Positions 1-10,530 are shown, counted from the stretch's first letter. The stretch: 64,000 nucleotides of DNA from an uncultured Eubacteriales bacterium (GCA_900552015.1 URXY01000001.1:1-64000); one strand, 5' to 3'. Numbers and translations are program-made. The notes: generated by a model not told the origin, from the sequence alone.

Positions 1-1356
<1,356 letters not shown>

Positions 1357-1413
1357 TTATTTCACCGTCAAAAGACGGTCGTTCTGCGTGAATTCGGAAA
1401 ATTCAACGCTGAT

Positions 1414-1442
1414 ACTATAGCACACTTTTTCCGTCATGTAAA
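1414..1442 (-). promoter_or_regulatory. Promoter of nifJ
   Basis: On the reverse strand TTTACA (1442-1437) and TATAGT (1419-1414) are separated by 17 bp, and a TG one base before the -10 makes it an extended -10. It lies about 75 bp upstream of the nifJ start. Confidence 0.75.
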
Positions 1443-1566
1443 CGCCCCAGAGAGGGAAAAACATTCATTTTTTTGCAATAACAAGTTCAATTGCTTTCAT
1501 TTTTTCGGAACTTTTGCAAGCATTTCTTCTTTTTGTGCATCTTGCGCAAAAATGCGAGAAAGGGAT

Positions 1567-1594
1567 TTGCCTGATTCAAAAAATGTGCTATACT
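1567..1594 (+). promoter_or_regulatory. Promoter of the comM gene cluster
   Basis: TTGCCT (1567-1572) and TATACT (1589-1594) have a 16-bp spacer, with TG just before the -10. The comM start follows 57 bp downstream. Confidence 0.65.
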
Positions 1595-1650
1595 GATGCA
1601 GAAAAAAGACAGCGCGCGCCGTCGCGCGTGCAAAAAAGGAGGACGAAACG

Positions 1651-3168
1651 ATGGTCACAGCGGTGCGCTCTCTTGGGCTTCAGGGCATCTCGGGCTATGA
1701 GGTGACGGTGGAATGCTTTTTGTCCGGCGGGCTTCCTGCGTTCGACATTGTCGGCCTCGGTGACACGGCGGTGAAGGAATCGCGCGAGCGCGTGCGCGCG
1801 GCAGTGAAAAACTGCGGCGTGAAGTTCCCCGTTTCCCGCATCACGGTGAACCTTGCCCCGGCGGGCCTCAAGAAAGAGGGCACGCTCTACGATCTGCCGA
1901 TCCTGCTGGGCATCCTTGCAAGCGCGGGGGAGATCAAGCCTCCCGCGAAGGACGCGGCCTTTGTCGGCGAGCTCTCGCTGACCGGCACGCTTCGCGCGGT
2001 GAACGGCGTTTTGCCGATGGCGATGGCCGCGGTGCGCGCGGGCATCAGGACGCTCTATGTCCCCGCAGCGAACGCAGCGGAGGCGACGCTTGCCGACGGC
2101 GTGACCGTTTACGGCGTGCCGGACGTCGTATCCCTTGTGGAGCATCTGAAGGGCGAGAAGAAGCTCGCGCCCCAGTCGAGATGGCAGGCGGAGCAGACGA
2201 GCGAGACCGGTCCCGACTTTGCTGACGTCATGGGACAGGAGAACGTTAAGCGCGCGCTGGAGATCGCCGCCGCGGGCGGACACAATATCCTGCTCATCGG
2301 CTCGCCCGGCGCGGGCAAATCCATGCTGGCGCGGCGGCTTCCGTCGATCCTGCCCGACATGACGCGAAAGGAAGCACTTGAGGCGACCGAGATCTGGTCG
2401 GTCGCGGGGCTGACCGACAGCGCGCGCCCGATGCTGCTGCACCGCCCCTTCCGCGCGCCGCACCACACGCTCTCCGCCTCTGCGATGACCGGGGGCGGGC
2501 AGACGCCCAAGCCCGGTGAAATTTCGCTCGCGCACCACGGCGTGCTTTTTTTAGATGAGCTCCCCGAATTCCACCGCGACGTGCTCGAGGTGCTGCGCGC
2601 GCCCATCGAGGATGGCGAGGTCACCATCACCCGCGCCGCGGGCAGTATCACGCTGCCGAGCCGCTTCATGCTCGTCGGCGCGATGAACCCCTGCCGCTGC
2701 GGCTGGTATGGACACCCCTCGGGGCGCTGCCACTGCACCAAGCAGCAGGTGGAAAAATACGTCGAAAAGATCTCCGGCCCGATGCTCGACCGCATGGACT
2801 TACACGTCAACGTGCCGAGCGTCGAGTTCGAAGCCATGCGCCGGCGCGAAAAGGCGGAGTCCTCCGCCGACGTCAAAGCGCGCGTGAACGCCGCGCGCGA
2901 CATCCAGAAGCAGCGCTTTTCCGGCACGAACATCACCTGCAACGCGCAAATGACACCCGCGATGGTGGGCGAATTCTGCACGCTGGACGCCGCGGGCGAA
3001 AAGCTCTTAAAAGGCGCGTTCGAGCGCCTTGGCCTCACGGCCCGAAGCCACGATAGATTACTGCGCGTGGCGCGCACGATCGCCGACCTCGACGGCAGCG
3101 AGAAGATCGAGGCGCATCATCTGGCCGAGGCCATCCAGTACCGCAACACGGATATTTTACAGGGGTGA
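1651..3168 (+). CDS. comM: YifB/ComM family Mg-chelatase-like AAA+ ATPase
   Basis: The protein has 505 residues, the usual length for YifB/ComM. The N-terminal ChlI-like domain (about 20-140) is followed by an AAA+ core with Walker A GSPGAGKS near residue 217 and Walker B VLFLDELPE, then the cysteine-rich CRCGWYGHPSGRCHC segment and a C-terminal Mg-chelatase-type helical domain. In Gram-negative bacteria ComM is a hexameric helicase promoting branch migration during natural transformation; the role in Clostridia is not established. The start ATG is preceded by AAGGAGG. The next gene begins a few bases downstream, so the two are probably co-transcribed. Confidence 0.93.
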   Translation: MVTAVRSLGLQGISGYEVTVECFLSGGLPAFDIVGLGDTAVKESRERVRAAVKNCGVKFPVSRITVNLAPAGLKKEGTLYDLPILLGILASAGEIKPPAKDAAFVGELSLTGTLRAVNGVLPMAMAAVRAGIRTLYVPAANAAEATLADGVTVYGVPDVVSLVEHLKGEKKLAPQSRWQAEQTSETGPDFADVMGQENVKRALEIAAAGGHNILLIGSPGAGKSMLARRLPSILPDMTRKEALEATEIWSVAGLTDSARPMLLHRPFRAPHHTLSASAMTGGGQTPKPGEISLAHHGVLFLDELPEFHRDVLEVLRAPIEDGEVTITRAAGSITLPSRFMLVGAMNPCRCGWYGHPSGRCHCTKQQVEKYVEKISGPMLDRMDLHVNVPSVEFEAMRRREKAESSADVKARVNAARDIQKQRFSGTNITCNAQMTPAMVGEFCTLDAAGEKLLKGAFERLGLTARSHDRLLRVARTIADLDGSEKIEAHHLAEAIQYRNTDILQG

Positions 3169-3173
3169 ATGAG

Positions 3174-3734
3174 ATGAAAAGGTATGACTACATCCAGTTT
3201 GGCGCGCTTTCCATTTTGAGCCATATCGCCCAAGGGGCGGCTTTTATCCTGCTGTTCGCGGCGTTCGGCGGCACGGGGACGACCTCGTCCTTTACGTTTG
3301 CCACGCCTGTCGGGCTCGCGCTCGGCGTCGTCTATGTGTCGGCGCTTTCTTTCCTGTTCGGCTGGGGCCTGCGGCCGGAGCGGGGCATCGACAAAAATTG
3401 CTGCTGGAACGCGGCGATCGTGCTCTATGTGCTGAACCTCGCATCGCTTCTTGTGATGCCTGTCCCGTTCGGCTCGGGGAGCATCCTTGCGATGATCTGG
3501 GAGCTGCCGATGGCGCCCGCCATGGTCGGGATCAACGGGGTGAGCGGAGAGGGCACGATGTTCAGCTATGCGCTCTTTGCCCTACTGGCCGCCGTTGAGC
3601 CGCTGTGCTTTACACTGGGGCTCACCCGCAAAGGAAAAAAGCCTGCCAAATCCGAAACCAACGAAAATTCAGCCGTATCTTCCGCCGGCGCGGAAACGGC
3701 CATGATCAATGAGGAGAACAACACCAATGCATGA
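3174..3734 (+). CDS. Hypothetical integral membrane protein
   Basis: The protein has 186 residues with about four or five hydrophobic segments (roughly 10-35, 40-65, 78-100, 105-125 and 130-155) and a charged Lys/Glu/Asn-rich cytoplasmic tail. ATG at 3174 is preferred over the in-frame GTG at 3165 because AGGGG sits eight bases upstream of it. It lies 5 bp after comM and its end overlaps the thiI start by 8 bp, so the genes are probably translationally coupled. I recognise no family. Confidence 0.75.
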   Translation: MKRYDYIQFGALSILSHIAQGAAFILLFAAFGGTGTTSSFTFATPVGLALGVVYVSALSFLFGWGLRPERGIDKNCCWNAAIVLYVLNLASLLVMPVPFGSGSILAMIWELPMAPAMVGINGVSGEGTMFSYALFALLAAVEPLCFTLGLTRKGKKPAKSETNENSAVSSAGAETAMINEENNTNA

Positions 3735-4899
3735 AATGATCCTGTGCAAGCTCGGCGAGGTCGTGCTCAAGGGCCTGAACCGCCGCAGCTTCGAAGATAA
3801 GCTGATGGCGAACGTTAACCGCCGCGTGGCAAAATGCGGCAATTTCCGTATCTACGCCAAGCAGAGCACCATCTACGTCGAGCCCAAGGACGAAAACTGC
3901 GACATTGAAGCGGCCTTTGAGGGCTGCAAGAAGGTCTTCGGCATCATCGCCGTCTCCAAGGCCCTGCCCTGCGAGAAGGACGTGCAGAAGATCATCGGCG
4001 CGGCGAAAAATTACCTTGAGTGCGAGATGCGTACGGCCAGGAGCTTCAAGGTCGAGAGCAAGCGCGCTGACAAGACCTTCCCCTTGACGTCGATCCAGAT
4101 ATCCCAGCAGGTCGGCGGCGCGCTGCATCAGGCGTTCCCGACCTGCGAGGTCAACGTCCACGACCCAGAGCTCGTCGTCCACATTGAAATTCGCGACGAC
4201 TCGGCTTACGTCCACGGCCCGGCTGAGAGCGGCGCGGGCGGTCTGCCAATCGGCATGGGCGGCGTGGCGGTCAGCCTGCTCTCCGGCGGCATCGACTCGC
4301 CCGTTTCGTCCTACATGATCGCAAAGCGCGGCGTAAAGCTTGAAATGGTGCACTTTTTCTCCCCGCCCTACACCTCCGACGCGGCGAAGGAGAAGGTGCT
4401 CGAGCTTGCCAAGCTCCTTGTCCCCTGGTGCGGGCGGCTCACCGTGCAGGTCGTGCCCTTTACCGAGATCCAGGAGGAAATTCGCCGCAACTGCCCCGAG
4501 GAGTTCTTCACGCTCATCATGCGCCGCTTTATGATGCGCATTTCTCAGCGCGTGGCGGAGCAGGTGAAGGCCAAGGCGCTCGTCACGGGCGAAAACCTGG
4601 GCCAGGTCGCCTCGCAGACGATGGAGGCGCTGCGCGTGACCGAGGATGTGGTCGACCTGCCCGTTCTGCGCCCGCTCATCGGCATGGATAAGGAGGAGAT
4701 CGTGCGCCTGTCGCGCAAGATCGGCACGTTCGACACGTCGATCTTACCCTATGAGGACTGCTGCACGGTCTTCACCCCGCGCCATCCGCGCACAAAGCCG
4801 AACCTCGACGAGGTGCGCGAGGCCGAGGCTGCGCTCGATATCGAGGGCCTCATCGACCGCGCGATGACGAGCCGAGAGTTCGTGCGCATCAAGTTCTGA
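3727..4899 (+). CDS. thiI: tRNA 4-thiouridine synthase ThiI
   Basis: The 390-residue protein adenylates U8 of tRNA and transfers sulfur to make 4-thiouridine; it can also supply sulfur for thiazole synthesis. It has an N-terminal ferredoxin-like region, a THUMP RNA-binding domain (about 60-165) and a PP-loop ATPase motif SLLSGGIDSPVSS near residue 183. The rhodanese domain of enterobacterial ThiI is absent, as in most Firmicutes. The YEDCCTVF segment provides conserved cysteines. The start at 3727 follows GAGGAG at 3711-3716. An upstream ATG at 3709 lacks a ribosome binding site. pncC follows 14 bp downstream. Confidence 0.95.
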   Translation: MHEMILCKLGEVVLKGLNRRSFEDKLMANVNRRVAKCGNFRIYAKQSTIYVEPKDENCDIEAAFEGCKKVFGIIAVSKALPCEKDVQKIIGAAKNYLECEMRTARSFKVESKRADKTFPLTSIQISQQVGGALHQAFPTCEVNVHDPELVVHIEIRDDSAYVHGPAESGAGGLPIGMGGVAVSLLSGGIDSPVSSYMIAKRGVKLEMVHFFSPPYTSDAAKEKVLELAKLLVPWCGRLTVQVVPFTEIQEEIRRNCPEEFFTLIMRRFMMRISQRVAEQVKAKALVTGENLGQVASQTMEALRVTEDVVDLPVLRPLIGMDKEEIVRLSRKIGTFDTSILPYEDCCTVFTPRHPRTKPNLDEVREAEAALDIEGLIDRAMTSREFVRIKF

Positions 4900-4913
4900 A
4901 AGGAAGTCTTATT

Positions 4914-5399
4914 ATGGCGGAAAAAACAGTCGAACAGCGCTGCTATGAAGCGCTCAAGGCGCGCGGCGTGACCTTTGCCGCGGCAGAGAGCTGCACCGGC
5001 GGCCTCATCGCCAAGCGCATCACGGATGTGCCGGGCGCGTCGCTCGTTTTCATGGGCGGCGTGGTGAGCTATACGAATATCGTTAAGCACCGCGTGCTCG
5101 GCGTTCCGGCGGAGATGCTGGAGGAATACGGCGCGGTGTCTGCGCCCGTTGCCCGCGCGATGGCCGAGGGCGCGCGCAAGGCGACGACGGCGGATGTCGC
5201 CGTCAGTGTCACGGGCGTTGCAGGCCCGGACCGCGACGAGCGCGGCAACGCCGTCGGCACGGTGTTCATCGGATTTTCCTCTCCTGAGGAGACGATGGCC
5301 GAGCGCTTTGACTTCGGCGCAAAGTCCCGCGCGGAAATTCGGGAAGAAGCGGCGGATGAAGCCTTCAAGCTGCTGGAAGAAAAGCTGAAGGAAGCATAA
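4914..5399 (+). CDS. pncC: CinA C-terminal family nicotinamide-nucleotide amidohydrolase
   Basis: The 161-residue protein corresponds to the stand-alone C-terminal domain of CinA, which hydrolyses NMN to nicotinate mononucleotide plus ammonia and recycles pyridine nucleotides. Family motifs are AESCTGGLI at about residue 24, then GGVVSYTN and the SVTGVAGPD stretch. AAAGGAAG lies just before the ATG. The N-terminal molybdopterin-like (COG1058) half of full-length CinA is absent. It appears to belong to the comM-thiI transcription unit. Confidence 0.9.
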   Translation: MAEKTVEQRCYEALKARGVTFAAAESCTGGLIAKRITDVPGASLVFMGGVVSYTNIVKHRVLGVPAEMLEEYGAVSAPVARAMAEGARKATTADVAVSVTGVAGPDRDERGNAVGTVFIGFSSPEETMAERFDFGAKSRAEIREEAADEAFKLLEEKLKEA

Positions 5400-5428
5400 G
5401 GGCCGAGAGCCGTGAGAAAGGAGAAAAC

Positions 5429-6157
5429 ATGAAAAGAAACACCGGACTGTTGCTTGTTGCACTGTTGGCGGCGCTGATGCTTTTGGTGTCAGGCTGCGGA
5501 GAAAAGCAGGAAACGCCGGACGGCGCACCGGACGAACCCCTGATGCAGGAGGAAGACCTGACGATCGAGCCGCAGCCGGACGCGAACTTTACGCTGGAGC
5601 TGCCGGATGGTTTCCTGAGCCTTGGGGCGGACTACGAGCCGAACGGGGAAACGCAGGATACGACCTACGACAGCGACGGGATGCTGCCCTATAACTTTGC
5701 GCGCCATTACGATGCGGACGCGCAGCTCGTCGTCGGGACGGATTACTACCCCGAAACGGGGAGCGAGGTCATCAGTTACCTGCGCACCGACGCGGTGGGC
5801 GTGGGAACGCCGCGCGGTGTCAATGTCGGCGACAGCGAGGAAACGCTGCTGACGGAATATCCGGAGAAGCTCTACTGCATTGAAATTGAGGATACGGAGC
5901 TGGACGACCGCTTCATCACCGAGGACGGCTACAGCGAGCCTGCGTATGACTTTGACCGCGCCTATGTCTGGCAGCCGCAGACGCCGCAGGACGACGGAAA
6001 CTACGATGTCCGCGACATCGTGGTTTACCTGAAGGATGGTACGGTGACCGCGATCACGATGACAAAGCCGTATGAGTTCCGCTTTGCCTACGGCGTGGAC
6101 CGCGAGGCGGCGCTGCGCCTTGCGGAAGAAAACCGCAGCGCACTGTGCGGGCAGTAA
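5429..6157 (+). CDS. Putative lipoprotein of unknown function
   Basis: The 242-residue protein has a lipoprotein signal peptide ending in the lipobox LVSGC at about residues 18-22, then an acidic linker and a soluble domain rich in Asp, Glu and Tyr. It should be anchored to the outer face of the membrane. A good ribosome binding site (AAAGGAG) precedes the ATG. It is the last gene before a bidirectional terminator. I recognise no family. Confidence 0.75.
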   Translation: MKRNTGLLLVALLAALMLLVSGCGEKQETPDGAPDEPLMQEEDLTIEPQPDANFTLELPDGFLSLGADYEPNGETQDTTYDSDGMLPYNFARHYDADAQLVVGTDYYPETGSEVISYLRTDAVGVGTPRGVNVGDSEETLLTEYPEKLYCIEIEDTELDDRFITEDGYSEPAYDFDRAYVWQPQTPQDDGNYDVRDIVVYLKDGTVTAITMTKPYEFRFAYGVDREAALRLAEENRSALCGQ

Positions 6158-6170
6158 AAAGACAAAACAA

Positions 6171-6205
6171 AAAGCGGGGGATGCCTTAAGCGTCCCTCGC
6201 TTTTT
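6171..6205. terminator. Bidirectional intrinsic terminator
   Basis: Imperfect inverted repeat AAAGCGGGGGATGC / GCGTCCCTCGCTTT followed by T residues on both strands, between the convergent lipoprotein and kinase genes. Confidence 0.75.
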
Positions 6206-6228
6206 ACTGTATTTAATAGGTGCCGGGA

Positions 6229-7185
6229 TCAAAGCTCGAGCGCGAGCTGCGCGTCGTCTGGCGCGGAAACATCCAGCCCGAATTCGCTCGGCAGATAGCG
6301 CGGGCAGACGTTTTCGCCCGTCGTGATGACGGACGCGGCAAGGCGCGTGCCGATCTCGCAGGATTCCATCATCGTTTTGCCGTAGGTCTGGCCGATGACG
6401 GCCCCGGCAAAGAACGCGTCGCCCGCGCCGGTCGTGTCCTTGACGTCGACCTTCTTCGCGGGGCAGTAGCCCTCTTCGCCGTCAAGGGTCGCGAACACCG
6501 CGCCCTGTGCGCCCATCGTGACGACCATGCGGTGGATCTGCGCGCCGCGAATTTTGTCGCGCAGGATGGGGAGCATCTCATCGGGCGAGAGACCGTCATA
6601 ATTTTCAGAGAACAGGATGCCGGCCTCCTGCTGGTTACAGATGAAGCAGTGCACTGAGCGCAGGAAGTCGCGCCGCTCGATGGCGATGCTCATGTTGGAC
6701 ACGACGGCGTAGACGGGCTTATGGTACTTTTCCGCCAGCGCGAACGTGCGCTTGACGATATCCTTTTCCATGTCGATCTCCAAAAGAATGCTGTCGGCCT
6801 GCGAAAAAATTTCGTCACCTTGCTCGTCGAGAATGTCGGCAATGGGGCTCAGGTCGGGCCGCTTGGAGATGGACGCGGTCACATCGCCCGTGTTGTCGAA
6901 GATCGCGAGCCATGTGCCCATGCCGTCGGGCGTGGTGCGCATGTAGCGCGTATCGACCTTGTGGCTCCGGAGTTTTTTGACAACGTCTGCGCCCGCGCTC
7001 GAGTCATCGACGAGGCTCACAAACGTGGGGCGCAGCTCGACGTTCGCGATATCCTCGACAATGTTGCGGCTCACGCCGCCGTGCACCTGCACGACGCGTC
7101 CGGCGTTGCGCCCGCCGGGGATGTAGGAAGAGATGGGATAGCCCTTGATATCGACAAAAACAGCGCCCATCACGACAATGCTCAT
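6229..7185 (-). CDS. PfkB-family carbohydrate/nucleoside kinase
   Basis: The 318-residue cytosolic protein belongs to the ribokinase superfamily. It has an N-terminal GGRNAGRVVQVHGGVSRN substrate-binding signature and the C-terminal DTTGAGDAFFAG signature whose Asp is the catalytic base. The substrate cannot be told from sequence: ribose, fructose-phosphate and pseudouridine are all possible. The start ATG has AGGAG nine bases upstream. It is a single-gene unit, convergent with the lipoprotein gene. Confidence 0.88.
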   Translation of the reverse strand: MSIVVMGAVFVDIKGYPISSYIPGGRNAGRVVQVHGGVSRNIVEDIANVELRPTFVSLVDDSSAGADVVKKLRSHKVDTRYMRTTPDGMGTWLAIFDNTGDVTASISKRPDLSPIADILDEQGDEIFSQADSILLEIDMEKDIVKRTFALAEKYHKPVYAVVSNMSIAIERRDFLRSVHCFICNQQEAGILFSENYDGLSPDEMLPILRDKIRGAQIHRMVVTMGAQGAVFATLDGEEGYCPAKKVDVKDTTGAGDAFFAGAVIGQTYGKTMMESCEIGTRLAASVITTGENVCPRYLPSEFGLDVSAPDDAQLALEL

Positions 7186-7217
7186 GGGAAAGCCCTCCTG
7201 AAGCTTGAATTTTATTC

Positions 7218-7246
7218 AGTATACCATATTCGGCGGCGGAAGAAAA
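7218..7246 (-). promoter_or_regulatory. Promoter of the PfkB-family kinase gene
   Basis: Reverse-strand TATACT (7223-7218) with an upstream TG (extended -10). The -35 TTTTCT (7246-7241) is weak at 17-bp spacing. Confidence 0.5.
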
Positions 7247-7265
7247 GGAAAACGCACAAAAACGC

Positions 7266-7298
7266 GGAACGGACCGGCCTTTTGGGCCGGTCCGTTCC
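7266..7298 (-). terminator. Intrinsic terminator of the lysine transporter gene
   Basis: Perfect 14-bp stem GGAACGGACCGGCC with a 5-base loop; on the reverse strand it is followed by GCGTTTTTG. Confidence 0.85.
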
Positions 7299-7325
7299 TG
7301 TATGAGAGAGATAGAGAGGGAGAGA

Positions 7326-8864
7326 TCAATCCTTGATGCGGGCCTTGTTGGCCTCTACGTTGCGGATGGCGAAGAGCGTTGCGATCGTGAGCACGGTGCC
7401 GATGGTCAGGCACACGATCCAGTTCTGCACGAAGCCCGCGATGACGAAGCACACAAAGCTCAGGCACGCGACCGTGATAGCGTAGGGGAGCTGTGTCGCC
7501 ACATGGTTGACGAGCTCGACCTGCGCACCGGCGGAGGACATGATGGTCGTATCGGAAATGGGGGAGCAGTGGTCGCCGCACACAGCGCCCGCACAGCAGG
7601 CGGAGATGCCGATATAGAGCAGCGCGCTGTCGCCGGGGAAGATGGCCGTGACGATGGGGATGAGGATGCCGAACGTGCCCCAGGACGTGCCGGAGGCGAA
7701 GGCCAGCACGCACGCGACGAGGAAGATGACCGCCGGGAGCATATTGTAAAGGCCGGTGGAGGCAGCCTCCATCATGTCGTGGACGAAGCCTGCGGCATCG
7801 AGCGCGTTGAGCGTGGTCTTGAGGGAGACGGCGAGCGTGAGGATGATGATGGGGGAGATCATCGCCTGAAAGCCCTTGGGGATGCAGCCCATGGCCTCGC
7901 GGAAGCCGATGACGCGGCGGGCGACGAGGTAGATGACCGTGACGATGAGGGCGATGATGCCGCCCCAGGGAAGACCGACGAAGGCGTCGGTGTTGCCGAA
8001 CGAACCGATGAAGTCACCGGCAAAGTCTGTGCAGCCGGAAGCGTCAGCGCCGAAGAAGCCGCCAACGTAGATCATGCCGATGGTGCAGGTGATGATGAGC
8101 ACGACGACGGGGATGATGAGGTCGATGACGCGGCCCTTGGGATTGGCGTTTTCCTCAGTGCTGCCGGGAGCGGCGGAGAGGTCGCCGGTGCTGCGGGCAC
8201 GTTCTTCAAAGCCGCGCATCGGGCCGTAGTCGAACTTGAGCAGCGTGAGCGCGATGATGAAGACGAAGGTCAGCATCGAATAGAAGTTATAGGGGATGGC
8301 GCGGATGAAAAGCTGGATGCCGGAGATGCCGGTATCGAGATCCTGTGCCGTGGAGGACACGGCGGCGGCCCAGGAGGAGATCGGCGCGATCATGCAAACG
8401 GGTGCGGCGGTGGCGTCGATGAGGTAGGCGAGCTTGGGACGCGAGATCTGGTGGCGGTCAGTGACGGGACGCATGACCGAGCCGACGGTCAGGCAGTTGA
8501 AGTAGTCGTCGATGAAGATGAGGATACCGAGGATGAAGGTGGCGAGCGCCGCGCCCACGCGGGTGTGGATGTTGCGCTCTGCCCAGCGGCCGAAGGCGGC
8601 GCTGCCGCCGGCAAGGTTGACGAGCGCTACGATGATGCCGAGCAGCACGAGGAAGAGGAAGATGCCCGCGTTGTCGGAAATAGCGGCGATGATACCGTCG
8701 TTGACGATCATATCGAGCGTTGCGACGGGGGCAAAATCACAGGCGAACAGCGCGCCGATGACCACGCCGATGAAAAGAGACGAATATGCCTCCTTGGTGA
8801 TCAGCGCCAGCGTGATAGCGATGATTGGGGGCACGAGTGCCCAGAAGGTCCCTACGAAGTTCAT
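7326..8864 (-). CDS. lysW: NhaC-superfamily transporter, predicted lysine importer
   Basis: The 512-residue protein has about 11-12 hydrophobic segments and belongs to the NhaC Na+/H+ antiporter superfamily. A lysine riboswitch sits in its leader, so the likely substrate is lysine rather than only Na+/H+; NhaC-type proteins under lysine riboswitches have been designated LysW in comparative studies. ATG at 8864 is preferred over the longer frame because GGAGA lies eight bases upstream and the extension runs through the riboswitch terminator. It forms a single-gene unit ending at a strong hairpin. Substrate is inferred from regulation. Confidence 0.85.
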   Translation of the reverse strand: MNFVGTFWALVPPIIAITLALITKEAYSSLFIGVVIGALFACDFAPVATLDMIVNDGIIAAISDNAGIFLFLVLLGIIVALVNLAGGSAAFGRWAERNIHTRVGAALATFILGILIFIDDYFNCLTVGSVMRPVTDRHQISRPKLAYLIDATAAPVCMIAPISSWAAAVSSTAQDLDTGISGIQLFIRAIPYNFYSMLTFVFIIALTLLKFDYGPMRGFEERARSTGDLSAAPGSTEENANPKGRVIDLIIPVVVLIITCTIGMIYVGGFFGADASGCTDFAGDFIGSFGNTDAFVGLPWGGIIALIVTVIYLVARRVIGFREAMGCIPKGFQAMISPIIILTLAVSLKTTLNALDAAGFVHDMMEAASTGLYNMLPAVIFLVACVLAFASGTSWGTFGILIPIVTAIFPGDSALLYIGISACCAGAVCGDHCSPISDTTIMSSAGAQVELVNHVATQLPYAITVACLSFVCFVIAGFVQNWIVCLTIGTVLTIATLFAIRNVEANKARIKD

Positions 8865-8898
8865 GATGTTTCTCCTTTCCTGTGTTTGCACACAGAGC

Positions 8899-9160
8899 AA
8901 AAAAATTAAGCCATGATCTCCATCATGACTTAACACAAAACATCGAGAACGCCGTACACACATTGGACATCCTGATCGCGTCGATCATGACAGCACTCCG
9001 TCCTTTCGGACGACAGTCCGCCGGGTATTTCCCGACGACCCAAGTATCTGCCGGCCAGGGAGCCAACAGACCCTTCGGCGGCGTCCCCTTCCGCACCCCA
9101 CGGTCTCCTGCCGTTTTGTTGGGGGCTACTCATGTCAGCCGCGCCTCTATCAAGACTTAT
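8899..9160 (-). ncRNA. Lysine riboswitch (L box) with terminator
   Basis: Read on the reverse strand, the leader has the conserved L-box elements in order: GATAGAGGCGCG (near 9152), TGCGGAAGGGG with CGCCGAAGGG, CTGGGTCGTCGGG with a P4-type hairpin, and the closing CTGTC that pairs with GATAG to form P1. Downstream is an expression platform: a 12-bp hairpin (8933-8906) plus seven U residues (8905-8899), ending about 35 bases before the transporter start. Lysine binding should favour the terminator and switch transport off. Confidence 0.95.
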
Positions 9161-9172
9161 GAAATTGCTTGC

Positions 9173-9200
9173 AGTATACACCTTTTCTCGATTCTGTCAA
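9173..9200 (-). promoter_or_regulatory. Promoter of the lysine riboswitch/transporter
   Basis: Reverse-strand TTGACA (9200-9195) and TATACT (9178-9173), 16-bp spacer. Transcription would begin about 9166, just 5' of the aptamer. Confidence 0.8.
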
Positions 9201-9301
9201 GCAGGAAACGCATTTTTCTGCGCGGATAAGCGGAAAACTATGCAAACATGACGAAATGAAGAAGAAAAGAATGAGTTTTTTGGTGAAAATACAGTCTTCT
9301 G

Positions 9302-10435
9302 TCAGCGGATGCAAAACGCCGCCTCCGCACAGCGGCAGAAGAGCTGCCACCACGTCACGCGCGCAACGCTCTCACCCGCGAGCAGTGGGAGCGAGACAAG
9401 AAGCGTACCGTCGGATGAGAAGATGTCGAGCGTGCCGAGCGGCTCACCCGCTTCGATGGGCGCTTCGACGCTTTCCGGCAGTGTGAGCGACTGGGTGAGG
9501 CCGCCCGCACAGTTTTTCTCCAAAAGCAGGGCGTTGTCCGGCGACAGAACGCTCTGGACGGTTTTCTGCGTGCCGAGCGTGACGGGGATGGCAGGCAGCG
9601 GCGACTCGGGGGTGACGGTGACGAGGGAGTATGACGCAAAGCCGTAGTTCAAAAGCACCTTGGCGTCGGAAAAACGCTTGTCGCTCGTGCTGCCTCCGAG
9701 CACGACGGCGATGAGCTCCATGCCGTCCTTCTCCGCCGTCGCGCTGATGCAATATTTGGCGGAGCTCGTCGAGCCGGTCTTGAGGCCCGTCGCGCCGGGG
9801 TAGAAACGGATGAGCTTGTTGGTGTTCACGAGCATGGACTGTCCATCGCGCAGCGAGTCCATCCAGATCGTCGTAAAGCGGCGGATGTCAGGGTGGTGCC
9901 AAATGAGCTCGCGTGACATGAGCGCGATGTCATAGGCGGAGGTCACGTGGCCGTCTGCGGGAAGTCCCGTGCAGTTGACAAAGTGCGTGTCGTTCATGCC
10001 GAGCTCCTTGGCCCGCTCGTTCATGCGCGTGACAAAGGCCTCCTCGCTGCCCGCCAGGTGCTCGCCGAGCGCGACCGCCGCGTCGTTGCCGGAGACGACG
10101 CACACGGCCTTGATAAGCTCTTCGACACGCATCTGCTCACCCTCCTTGAGCCAGATCTGGCTGCCGCCCATCGAGGCGGCGTGCGCGGAGCCCGTGACGG
10201 TGTCGTCGTACGAGAGCGCGCCAGAGTCGATGGCCTCCATCGTGAGCAGCAGCGTCATCACCTTTGTCACGCTCGCGGGCTCGCGCGGCGTGTGTTCATC
10301 CTTGGCAAAGAGCACCGTGCCGGTCTGCTTTTCCATCAGCAGCGCGGAGGGCGCGTCGAGCGTGAGCTCGTCGGCGCGCACAGGTACACACAGCAAAAGT
10401 GCGAAGATCAGCACCAGCGGCAAAAATCGTTTCAT
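9302..10435 (-). CDS. D-alanyl-D-alanine carboxypeptidase (DacF/DacA type)
   Basis: The 377-residue protein has a Sec signal peptide (first about 21 residues, cleavage after VRA) and a peptidase S11 domain. Active-site motifs are PASVTK (SxxK, about residue 54), SGN in VVSGND, and KTG in GLKTGSTSS. A C-terminal beta domain (PBP5_C) ends in a hydrophobic stretch that may anchor it to the membrane. It trims the terminal D-Ala of peptidoglycan stem peptides; S11 paralogues in spore formers can act on spore cortex. ATG at 10435 has AAAGGAG upstream. It is a single gene, divergent from tRNA-Gly. Confidence 0.92.
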   Translation of the reverse strand: MKRFLPLVLIFALLLCVPVRADELTLDAPSALLMEKQTGTVLFAKDEHTPREPASVTKVMTLLLTMEAIDSGALSYDDTVTGSAHAASMGGSQIWLKEGEQMRVEELIKAVCVVSGNDAAVALGEHLAGSEEAFVTRMNERAKELGMNDTHFVNCTGLPADGHVTSAYDIALMSRELIWHHPDIRRFTTIWMDSLRDGQSMLVNTNKLIRFYPGATGLKTGSTSSAKYCISATAEKDGMELIAVVLGGSTSDKRFSDAKVLLNYGFASYSLVTVTPESPLPAIPVTLGTQKTVQSVLSPDNALLLEKNCAGGLTQSLTLPESVEAPIEAGEPLGTLDIFSSDGTLLVSLPLLAGESVARVTWWQLFCRCAEAAFCIR

Positions 10436-10501
10436 GGCAAGGCTCCTTTCCTCGGTTGGCAAAAGAATATGAAAGAATCAGCGCCGACATGAATTTTCGC
10501 C

Positions 10502-10530
10502 TTGAAATGACACGAAAGATATGATATACT
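10502..10530 (+). promoter_or_regulatory. Promoter of tRNA-Gly(CCC)
   Basis: TTGAAA and TATACT with a 17-bp spacer and a TGA extension before the -10. The -10 ends 10 bp before the mature tRNA 5' end. Confidence 0.85.

Noticed and set aside
7302..8909. 535-codon forward frame opposite the lysine transporter
   Set aside because: Gly/Asp/Glu/Arg-rich shadow frame; it runs across the terminator hairpin of the real gene.
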